Positions 41,472 to 48,592 of a DNA stretch of 64,000 nucleotides are shown here, in pieces. Numbering within the stretch: position 1 is the stretch's first letter; each line of letters begins with the position of its first letter. Source of the stretch: Actinomadura coerulea (GTDB lineage Bacteria > Actinomycetota > Actinomycetes > Streptosporangiales > Streptosporangiaceae); the NCBI RefSeq assembly GCF_014208105.1, contig NZ_JACHMQ010000001.1, forward strand, positions 7,874,001 through 7,938,000, in the 5' to 3' direction. The translations under genes were made by a program, and so were the position numbers. Below the pieces are notes generated by a model. That model had not been told where the DNA came from, did not search any database, and saw only the letters and a program-made list of their open reading frames with translations.

Positions 41472-41566
41472 CCCCTGGGGCTTCGCCCCTAGACCCCCCT
41501 CGGGCTTCGCCCTTCGATTTCGCTTGGGCTTCGTCCCTAGACCCCCCTCGGGCTTCGCCCTTCGAC
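41472..41566. repeat. GGGCTTCGCCC hairpin repeats behind tRNA copy 2
   Basis: A unit of about 47 bases (from GGGCTTCG through CCTAGACCCCCC to CTTCGA) occurs twice head to tail, with further short CGGGCTTCGCCCTTCGA copies. The first unit lies in the duplicated segment and the second extends beyond it, so the repeat expanded after or independently of the duplication. The 41353-41594 gap holds nothing else. Confidence 0.65.
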
Positions 41567-41594
41567 CCCGCCCCGGTTCAGCCCTCGTGGGGAC

Positions 41595-44500
41595 CTAGCC
41601 TCCTCCGCGTGCTTCGGGGTTCTTACGCTCAGCCAGCTCGCGAGGGTCGCTGGTGCGCCCCTCCTGGAGTTCGGCGTTCAGGGTCTGCTCGCCCAGGGCG
41701 GCGTGCAGTGCCTTCATGGTGCGGTCCACGTCGGTGCTGGGGGCGCCCGTCGCTTCCCTCGCTGCGGTGGCCGCGCCCAGTAGGCGCGCGGCCAGGTGGT
41801 GTTCACCCGCCAACGTGTGGGCTGCCGCGAGCCCTTCCAGTGCCAGTGCCGTCGCCCGTGGGTCGCCGGTGCGGCGCGCTGTGGCCAGGGCCTCCAGGTG
41901 CTCCCTGCGGGCGGTTTCGGCGTCGCCGCGCTGCTCGGCCACGAAACCCAGTTCGGACAGGGTCAGCGCCACCCCCGGGTCGAATCCGACGCTCCGCTGC
42001 CAGTCGAGCGCGTCGCGCAGGAGCTTCTCGGCCACGTCCAGCCGTCCCTGGCGCCGCGCTCCCATCGCCAGGCCGAGTTCGGCGAACACCTCTCCGGGGC
42101 GGTTGCTCTGCTCGGTCGCCAGCCGCATGGCCTTCTCGTGGAACCGCTCCGCTCCGGCTAGGTCGCCGGCCATCATCGCGATCCTGCCCAGCCCGGAGAG
42201 GAGATACGAGACCTGCGTCCAGATCCCCAGGTCCTCGGCCAGTCGCAGCCCCTCGCGGAGCAACCGGGCGGCGCCCTGCTGGTCGCCACGGATCTCGGCG
42301 AGCCTGCCCAGCAGGTCGGCGGCCCGCAACCGGCCCCAGCGGTCGCCCAGCGCGTCGAAGATCGCCGCGCCCTGCTCGGTGTGGCGGGCGCAGGCGGCCA
42401 GGTCCCCGCGGATCAGCGCGTAGTGGGCCAGCGTGGTCAGCGTGGCGGCCATGCCCCACCGGTCCCCGGCCTCGCGGAAGGCGGCAAGGGCCTGCTGCGC
42501 CAACCGCTCGCCGGTGGTCGAGTCCGCGCCGCCCAGCAGGATCTCGGCCAGGAACCATTCCGCTCGGGCCCGCCCGACCGGGTCGTCCAGGCTGTCGTAG
42601 GGCTCCAGGGCCGCCTCAACCTGCCGCGTCCGGTCGATGCCGTGGCGGCCGAGCATCTCCATGCCCGTCCGCCAGGCCCCGGCCGCGGCCCTCGCGGAGG
42701 ACGGCGCCGTGCCGTCTTGCGTGAGCGCCAGGTCCAGGAGGCGGCGCCCCTCGCTGAGCCGTCCGCGCAGGAACCAGTACCAGGCCATCGCGTTGACCAG
42801 GCGCAGCGCCAGATCCGGGCGCTCGTGGCGCACCGTGCTCTCGATGGCGGCGCGCAGGTTGGCGTGCTCCACATCCAGGCGTTGCAGCCAACGCCGCTGG
42901 TCGGGGCCGCGGAGTCTCTCGGCGGCCCGCTCGGCGAACTCCGTGTAGTACCCGTCGCGCAGGGCTCGGACGTGCTCGGACTCGCCCGCCTCCCGCAGGC
43001 GCTCGGCGCAGTAGGCGGCGACGGACTCCAGCAGCCGGTAGCGGTGACCGAGCGCGTCGCCGGCGACCACGACCATCGAACGGTCGACCAGGCGGGACAG
43101 CAGTTCCGCGACGTCCTCGACCGCCAACCCGCCCCCGGCGCAGACCGCCTCGGCCGCCTCCAGCGAGCAGCCGCCGGCGTGCACCGACAACCGCCGCAGG
43201 ACGGCGCGCTCGGGCCCGGTCAGCAGATCCCAGCTCCAGTCGATCGCCGCGCGCAGCGTCCGCTGCCGCCTCGGGACGTCCCGCCGCCCGGCCGACAGCA
43301 GCCGGAACCGGTCGTGCAACCGGGCCGCCAGCTCCTCCGCGCCGAGCGCGCGGACCCGGGTGGCCGCCAGTTCCAGCGCCAGCGGGATCCCGTCGAGCCG
43401 GCGGCAGATCGCCGCGACGGCGCCGGCGTTGTCGGCGGTGAGGGCGAAGCCGGGAGAGGCGGCGGCGGCGCGCGCCTCGAACAGCCGGACGGCGCTCGAC
43501 TCGCGCAGGGCCGCCGGACCCGCGTCCCCCGCCGCGTCCGGCGGCTCCAGCGGCGGCACCGTCCAGATCGCCTCCCCGCCCACCCCCAGCGGTTCCCGGC
43601 TGGTCGTCAGGATCCGCACCCGCGGCGCCGCCGCCAGCAGCCGGTGCGCCAGCTCGGCCGCCGGCCCGATCAGGTGCTCGCAGTTGTCGAGCACCAGCAG
43701 CAGCCGCCTGCCGCGCAGCGCGCGGGCGACCCGGTCGGCGGCCGGAACGGCTCCGCCGCCGGCGTCCCGGACGCCGAGCGTGGCGGCGACCGCGTCCGCC
43801 AGCGCGTCAGGCCGGTCGTGACCGCCGAGCTCGACCGACCACACGCCGTCCGGGAACCCGTCGAGGACCCGGGCGGCGATCTCCAGGGCCAGCCGGGTCT
43901 TGCCGACCCCTCCCGGCCCGGTGAGCGTGACGAGACGGTACGCCTCCAGCAGCGCCCGCACTTCGCGGACCGCCTCCTCGCGGCCGATCAGCTCGCCGGG
44001 CGGCGCGGGCAGGTTGGTCCGCGGACGTCCCGGCGCCAGACCCGGGTCCCGGGTGAGGATCGCCTGCCGGAGATCCGCCAGCTCGGGGCTCGGATCCAGA
44101 CCCAGGTCCTCGCGCAGCCGGTCGCGCAGCTCACCGAAGCTGTCCAGGGCCTCGTTCTGCCGTCCGGCACCGTACAGAGCGCGCATGAGGGCGGCGTGCA
44201 GCCGTTCCCTCAAGGGGTGGCGGGCCACCAGGTCGCGCAGCTCACCCACCAGCGCGGTGTGCTCGCCGAGGGCGAGCCGGGCCTCGACGAGATCCTCCAC
44301 GGCCGTCAGCCGCTGCTCTTCGAGGCGAGTGACCGCGGCCCGCGCGAACGGCTCGTCACCGAAGGGGGCGTAGGCGGGACCCCGCCACAGCGCCAGCGCG
44401 TCGGTGAGCAGCGCCGCCCTGGTCCGAGGGTCGGCGGCCTCCCTCACCCGAGCCGCGAGCGCGGCGAACCGGCCCGCGTCCACCCTCTCGGGACCGACCC

Positions 44501-44783
44501 GCAGCAGATACCCCGGCGCCTGGTACACCACCAGTTCCCTGCCGCCCGGCTCGGCGTCCTCCAAAGCCCGGCGCAGCTGGGACACCTTGACCTGCAAGGC
44601 CCCCGCCGGGTCCGCCGGACGCGCCGGACCCCACAGATCGTCGATCAGCCGATCCGCCGACACCGGACGCCCGTCCTGGACGAGCAGGTCGGCCAGCAGC
44701 GCCCGGACCTTCAGCCCCCGGACCGCGACCTGGGTGCCGTCGGCCGTCCAGACCGCCAGCGGTCCGAGCACCCCGAAACGCAT
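41595..44783 (-). CDS. AfsR/SARP family regulator with NB-ARC ATPase and TPR domains
   Basis: A 1062-residue STAND-type regulator. The N-terminus MRFGVLGPLAVWTADG starts an OmpR-type winged helix; ALQVKVSQLRRALEDAE is the recognition region, then the bacterial transcriptional activation domain to about residue 250. The NB-ARC ATPase follows with LTGPGGVGKTRLALEI (Walker A), LLLVLDNCEHL (Walker B) and TTSREPLGV, then a long TPR region to the end. Ligand or protein binding should switch ATP-bound oligomers on. It is divergent from an MFS exporter, the most likely target. ATG 44783 is chosen at the conserved SARP N-terminus. Confidence 0.9.
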   Translation of the reverse strand: MRFGVLGPLAVWTADGTQVAVRGLKVRALLADLLVQDGRPVSADRLIDDLWGPARPADPAGALQVKVSQLRRALEDAEPGGRELVVYQAPGYLLRVGPERVDAGRFAALAARVREAADPRTRAALLTDALALWRGPAYAPFGDEPFARAAVTRLEEQRLTAVEDLVEARLALGEHTALVGELRDLVARHPLRERLHAALMRALYGAGRQNEALDSFGELRDRLREDLGLDPSPELADLRQAILTRDPGLAPGRPRTNLPAPPGELIGREEAVREVRALLEAYRLVTLTGPGGVGKTRLALEIAARVLDGFPDGVWSVELGGHDRPDALADAVAATLGVRDAGGGAVPAADRVARALRGRRLLLVLDNCEHLIGPAAELAHRLLAAAPRVRILTTSREPLGVGGEAIWTVPPLEPPDAAGDAGPAALRESSAVRLFEARAAAASPGFALTADNAGAVAAICRRLDGIPLALELAATRVRALGAEELAARLHDRFRLLSAGRRDVPRRQRTLRAAIDWSWDLLTGPERAVLRRLSVHAGGCSLEAAEAVCAGGGLAVEDVAELLSRLVDRSMVVVAGDALGHRYRLLESVAAYCAERLREAGESEHVRALRDGYYTEFAERAAERLRGPDQRRWLQRLDVEHANLRAAIESTVRHERPDLALRLVNAMAWYWFLRGRLSEGRRLLDLALTQDGTAPSSARAAAGAWRTGMEMLGRHGIDRTRQVEAALEPYDSLDDPVGRARAEWFLAEILLGGADSTTGERLAQQALAAFREAGDRWGMAATLTTLAHYALIRGDLAACARHTEQGAAIFDALGDRWGRLRAADLLGRLAEIRGDQQGAARLLREGLRLAEDLGIWTQVSYLLSGLGRIAMMAGDLAGAERFHEKAMRLATEQSNRPGEVFAELGLAMGARRQGRLDVAEKLLRDALDWQRSVGFDPGVALTLSELGFVAEQRGDAETARREHLEALATARRTGDPRATALALEGLAAAHTLAGEHHLAARLLGAATAAREATGAPSTDVDRTMKALHAALGEQTLNAELQEGRTSDPRELAERKNPEARGGG

Positions 44784-44918
44784 GATCCCCACGATAACGC
44801 GCTGACCGGCGCCTACGGCGGCGCGCGGAGGGCGGTAGGCGGAGGGAAAGCGGACGGTAAGCGCGCGGCCGCACAGTCGGGAGACAGCACACGAGCCTCC
44901 TACCGAAGAAGGTCCATC

Positions 44919-46352
44919 ATGCGTTCCGCGCCCAGGCCGGGATTGAGCCTGGCCCTGCTGGCGTTCTCCAGCCTCATCACTTCGCTCGACTTCACCATCG
45001 TGTACGTGGCGCTGCCCGACCTCGTCCGCGACGTCGGCTTCTCCGACGGCTCGGCCCAGTGGGTGATCAGCGCCTACGCCGTGTTCTTCGGCGGCTTCCT
45101 GCTGCTCGGCGGCCGCTCGGGCGACCTGCTCGGACGCCGCCGCATGTTCGTCCTCGGCATGATCGCGTTCGGCGTCGCGTCGCTGCTCGGCGGCCTCGCC
45201 ACCTCCCCGGGCACCCTCATCGCCGCCCGCGCCATCCAGGGGGTCGGCGCCGCGATCGTGTTCCCCGCCACCCTGGCGCAGGTCAACACCATGTTCGCGG
45301 AGGGACGCGAACGGCTCAGGGCGCTCGGGGTGTGGGCCATGGCCGGCGCCGGAGGGCTCAGCGCCGGAGCGCTCCTCGGCGGCGTGCTGACCCACGCGTT
45401 CGGCTGGGAGGCGGTGTTCCTCGTGAACGTGCCGCTGGTGGTCGCCGCGGCCGCCGCCGCGTTCTGGCTGCTGCCGGCGGACGGGCCGGTCGACCGCGGC
45501 CACGGATACGACCTGCCCGGCGTGGTGACCGGCACGGCCGGCGCCACCCTGCTGGTGTACTCGATCGCCGAGGTCCCCGAAACGGGCTGGACCTCGGCGA
45601 AGTTCGTCATCGGCGCCGTGCTCGCGCTGGGCCTGCTGGCCGCCTTCCTCGCCGTCGAGGCGCGCAGCCGCAGCCCCCTGATGCCGCTGCGCCTGCTGCG
45701 CGACCGCGACCTGGCCCCCGCCCTCGTGATCATCTTCGTGTTCGGGGCGACCATGCAGAACGTCGTGTACTTCCTCACCCTGTACTTCCAGGACGTGCTC
45801 GGCTACACGGCCCTGCGGGCGGGACTGGCGTTCCTCGGCCTGTCCGCGGTGATCGCCCTGGGGAACTTCGCCGCCGGACGGCTGATGCTGCGCATCGGAA
45901 TCCGCGGCACCCTCATCACCGCGCTCCTGCTCGGGGCGGCGGGCAGCGCCCTCCTGGCCGCCGGGATGGTGGCCGACGGCTCCTACCTCACCGTCCTCGC
46001 CGGGATCGCCGTGTACGGCATGGGAATGGGCACGATCTACCCCACCCAGTTCGCCGCCGCCGCCACCGGCGTGGACGCGCGGGAGCAGGGCATCGCCGGC
46101 GGCATGGCCAACACCGCCATGCAGATCGGGGTGGGCGTCGGCCTGGCCGTGCTCGTCGGCGTCGCGGCATCCGGCGTCGGCACCGCCGACGGCCTGCGCG
46201 CCGCCGTCACCGTCTCGGCCGCCCTGACCCTGGTGGGCGTCATCGCGGCCCTCGCCCTCCCCGGCCGCTCCGCCAGTGGGCCGCCCGCGGACGTCCCCGA
46301 GGCCGCGGCCACGTCACCGGCAGCCGGCCTTCCAGCCGGACGGTCGGCATGA
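44919..46352 (+). CDS. MFS drug exporter, DHA2 (14-TM, EmrB/QacA) type
   Basis: A 477-residue proton-driven efflux pump in the cytoplasmic membrane. SLDFTIVYVALPDL is the DHA2 motif D1 at the first helix, GGRSGDLLGRRRMFVLG is motif A, and AIQGVGAAIVFPATLA is motif B-like. About 14 hydrophobic segments can be counted. Substrates are probably lipophilic drugs or a secreted metabolite. The ATG has GAAGAAGG six bases upstream. The 135-base gap to the divergent SARP-like gene should hold the control region. No biosynthetic cluster is adjacent, so a self-resistance role is only possible. Confidence 0.9.
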   Translation: MRSAPRPGLSLALLAFSSLITSLDFTIVYVALPDLVRDVGFSDGSAQWVISAYAVFFGGFLLLGGRSGDLLGRRRMFVLGMIAFGVASLLGGLATSPGTLIAARAIQGVGAAIVFPATLAQVNTMFAEGRERLRALGVWAMAGAGGLSAGALLGGVLTHAFGWEAVFLVNVPLVVAAAAAAFWLLPADGPVDRGHGYDLPGVVTGTAGATLLVYSIAEVPETGWTSAKFVIGAVLALGLLAAFLAVEARSRSPLMPLRLLRDRDLAPALVIIFVFGATMQNVVYFLTLYFQDVLGYTALRAGLAFLGLSAVIALGNFAAGRLMLRIGIRGTLITALLLGAAGSALLAAGMVADGSYLTVLAGIAVYGMGMGTIYPTQFAAAATGVDAREQGIAGGMANTAMQIGVGVGLAVLVGVAASGVGTADGLRAAVTVSAALTLVGVIAALALPGRSASGPPADVPEAAATSPAAGLPAGRSA

Positions 46353-46382
46353 CCTGACGTCCAGGGCACCTAGCCTGGAGGG

Positions 46383-46751
46383 GTGCGGAAGGTCTTGGGC
46401 GGAGTCGTCGACGTTCTCTGTGTACTCGTGTTCGTCGGCATCGGGCGGGCTTCACATGAGGAGGCGGCCAGCGTGGGCGGGTTCCTGTCCACCGCCTGGC
46501 CGTTCCTCGTGGGGCTCGGCGTCGGATGGGGGCTTCTTCGGGCCTGGCGACGGCCTGAGGAGGTCTTCCCCGCCGGGGTCGGGATCTGGGTCTCGACCGT
46601 GGCCGTGGGGATGGTGCTGCGGGTCGTGTCCGGTCAGGGGACCGCGCTCGCGTTCGTGGTCGTGGCGACCGTGTTCCTCGGCGCCGCGCTGCTCGGATGG
46701 CGGCTCGTGGCCCGGGTGGCGGCGGCCCGGAAGGCGCCCGCCTCCGGTTGA
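46383..46751 (+). CDS. DUF3054 family membrane protein
   Basis: A 122-residue integral membrane protein with four predicted helices and the family opening VLGGVVDVLCVLVFVGIGRA, then STAWPFLVGLGVGWGLLRAW. DUF3054 is widespread in actinobacteria and has no known function. TAGCCT ends six bases before the GTG, so the mRNA is probably leaderless and independent of the MFS gene 30 bases upstream. The 46752-46886 gap shows no feature. Confidence 0.8.
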   Translation: MRKVLGGVVDVLCVLVFVGIGRASHEEAASVGGFLSTAWPFLVGLGVGWGLLRAWRRPEEVFPAGVGIWVSTVAVGMVLRVVSGQGTALAFVVVATVFLGAALLGWRLVARVAAARKAPASG

Positions 46752-46886
46752 GAGGGGGCTCGTGGAGCGCCCCCAAATGACCGGGCGGTCTCTTCGGCTG
46801 ATCGAACCAGTTGACGGGGTCGCGCGGCCCTGGTGAAGTTACCCGCGGGTTATGTACGGGCGCGAGCCTTTCCTGAAGGGGACACG

Positions 46887-48536
46887 ATGCCATCTGCGCT
46901 GCGCGACTGGCTGGACAAGCCGAACACCGGACGCGGCGTCCACCTGGCGGCCGACGACGGCGGCTGGGAGTTCCGCGACTACGGTGAGCTGGCGTCGGCC
47001 GCGCGGCGCACCGCGGGAGCGCTGGTCGAGGAGGGCGTCCGGCCGGGCGACGTCGTGTGCCTGATCCTGCCCACGGACTTCACCTGCGTCGAGACGTACT
47101 TCGCGGTCTGGGCCGCGGGGGCCACGGTGTGCCTGATCACTCCGCCGCTGTTCCAGGACGGCGACGACTACGTCGCGCACGTGGCGGCGATCCTGCGGCA
47201 GGCGTCGCCGGCGCTCGTGGTGGCCTCCGACGGGCTGGCCGACTACGCGCGGCGGGCCATGGCCGGCGCCGGGCTGGACGGGGAGCCCTGGCGGCCCCGG
47301 CAGGCCGACGAGGAGGCCGAGGTCCGGCCCGCCGGCGAGCTCGCCCTGCTCCAGTTCACCTCCGGGTCCAGCGGGTCGCCCCGGGGCGTCATGGTCACCT
47401 GGGAGAACCTGGAGGCCAACAGCGAGCTGATCGCGCGGGAGGCCGGCTACGAGGACGGGGACGTGGTGGCCTCCTGGCTGCCGCTCTACCACGACATGGG
47501 GCTGATCGGCTGCTTCCTCACGCCCATCGCGCGGCAGGGGACGCTGAAGCTGATGCGGCCCGACCACTTCATCCGCGACCCGGCACGGTGGCTGCGGTGC
47601 TTCGGGGAGGCGGCCCACACGGCGGCGCCGCCGTTCGCCTACGCCTACTGCGCGCGGCGGGTCAAGCCCGAGCAGCTGGAGGGGCTCGACGTGTCCGGGT
47701 GGAAGATGGCGCTGATCGGCGCCGAGCCCATCGACCCGCACACGCTCGAAGTGTTCGCGCAGCTCATGGAGCCGTTCGGGTTCTCCCGGACGATGTTCAA
47801 GCCCGCCTACGGGATGGCCGAGACGACGCTGCTCGTCACCATGGACGACGTCCCGCGCGACCCCCTGGCGGTCCGGCCCGACCCGGAGGCGCTGGCGTTC
47901 GGGCAGCCCGTCCGGATCCTGGACCAGCACACCCTCGGGCCGGAGTCGCTCGGCGCCAAGGCCGGATGGGTCGTCGGCTGCGGGACGCCCGAGGACGACG
48001 TGCCCGTCGCCATCGTCGACGACGAGGGGCGCGAGCTGGACAGCGGGCTCCTCGGCGAGATCGTCGTGGGCGGGCCGTCGGCGTGCCCCGGCTACTTCGC
48101 GGGGGCCGAGGCCAAGTCGACCCGGTTCATGGACGGGAAGGTCTACACCGGCGACGCCGGGTTCTTCCACGAGGGGCAGCTGTTCGTCCTCGGGCGGATG
48201 GGCGACAGCATCAAGGTGCGCGGGCGCTCGGTCTACGTCGAGGACCTCGAATCCAAGATCGCCGAGGTGAGCGGGCTCGGGAAGGGCCGCATCGTCGTGG
48301 TCGGCGTCCCCGGCGCCGGGCGCAAGGGGCTCGCGCTGTTCGCCGAGACGCAGGACGAGGCCTGGATCGGCGGGGTGCGCGAGATGCTGCGGCGGCGGCT
48401 CGGGGACGATGTGGAGCTGACCATCGTCGTCGGCGCCGGGCTGATCCAGCGCACCTCCAGCGGCAAGCCCCGCCGCAGGTACATGTGGGAGAGGCTGCAG
48501 GGCGGCCACATGGAGGGCGCGCGGATCATCAGCTGA
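46887..48536 (+). CDS. Fatty-acyl-AMP ligase-like adenylating enzyme
   Basis: A 549-residue member of the FAAL branch of adenylate-forming enzymes. LLQFTSGSSGSPRGVMVTWE is the FAAL-type phosphate loop, WLPLYHDMGLIG and YGMAETTLLVT are both FAAL-type motifs, and VYTGDAGFFHEGQLFVLGR plus GDSIKVRGRSVYVEDLE form the hinge. The C-terminus has the lysine in RTSSGKPRRRYM. FAALs usually hand acyl-AMP to a carrier protein instead of CoA; no carrier protein is visible nearby. It starts at ATG 46887 after GAAGGGG and is followed 56 bases later by the hydrolase-ligase fusion. Confidence 0.82.
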   Translation: MPSALRDWLDKPNTGRGVHLAADDGGWEFRDYGELASAARRTAGALVEEGVRPGDVVCLILPTDFTCVETYFAVWAAGATVCLITPPLFQDGDDYVAHVAAILRQASPALVVASDGLADYARRAMAGAGLDGEPWRPRQADEEAEVRPAGELALLQFTSGSSGSPRGVMVTWENLEANSELIAREAGYEDGDVVASWLPLYHDMGLIGCFLTPIARQGTLKLMRPDHFIRDPARWLRCFGEAAHTAAPPFAYAYCARRVKPEQLEGLDVSGWKMALIGAEPIDPHTLEVFAQLMEPFGFSRTMFKPAYGMAETTLLVTMDDVPRDPLAVRPDPEALAFGQPVRILDQHTLGPESLGAKAGWVVGCGTPEDDVPVAIVDDEGRELDSGLLGEIVVGGPSACPGYFAGAEAKSTRFMDGKVYTGDAGFFHEGQLFVLGRMGDSIKVRGRSVYVEDLESKIAEVSGLGKGRIVVVGVPGAGRKGLALFAETQDEAWIGGVREMLRRRLGDDVELTIVVGAGLIQRTSSGKPRRRYMWERLQGGHMEGARIIS

Positions 48537-48592
48537 TTGCTAAAGCCGGTGATTCCAGGACAACATGGCGTTGACGCTGTGAGAGGGCCATG

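Larger units (their letters stand above)
41267..41519 (+). repeat. Duplicated segment carrying tRNA-fMet, copy 2
   Basis: Direct repeat of 32227-32478 with an identical tRNA and near-identical terminator and C-rich tail. Upstream of TTAAGACATCACCG the two flanks differ, and downstream they part after TTCGATT, so the copy boundaries are sharp. Confidence 0.9.

Noticed and set aside
32227..41519. The tRNA-bracketed block as an integrative element
   Set aside because: There is no integrase, excisionase or transfer gene, and the repeats contain a whole tRNA with terminator rather than a tRNA 3' end.
44821..44870. GCGG-rich direct repeats between the SARP-like regulator and the MFS gene
   Set aside because: Spacing of the units (7, 11 and 5 bases) is irregular, so they cannot be called a SARP heptamer array.
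44919..46352. The MFS pump as the missing siderophore exporter
   Set aside because: It is 33 kb from the siderophore operon, lacks an iron box and is divergent from its own regulator.
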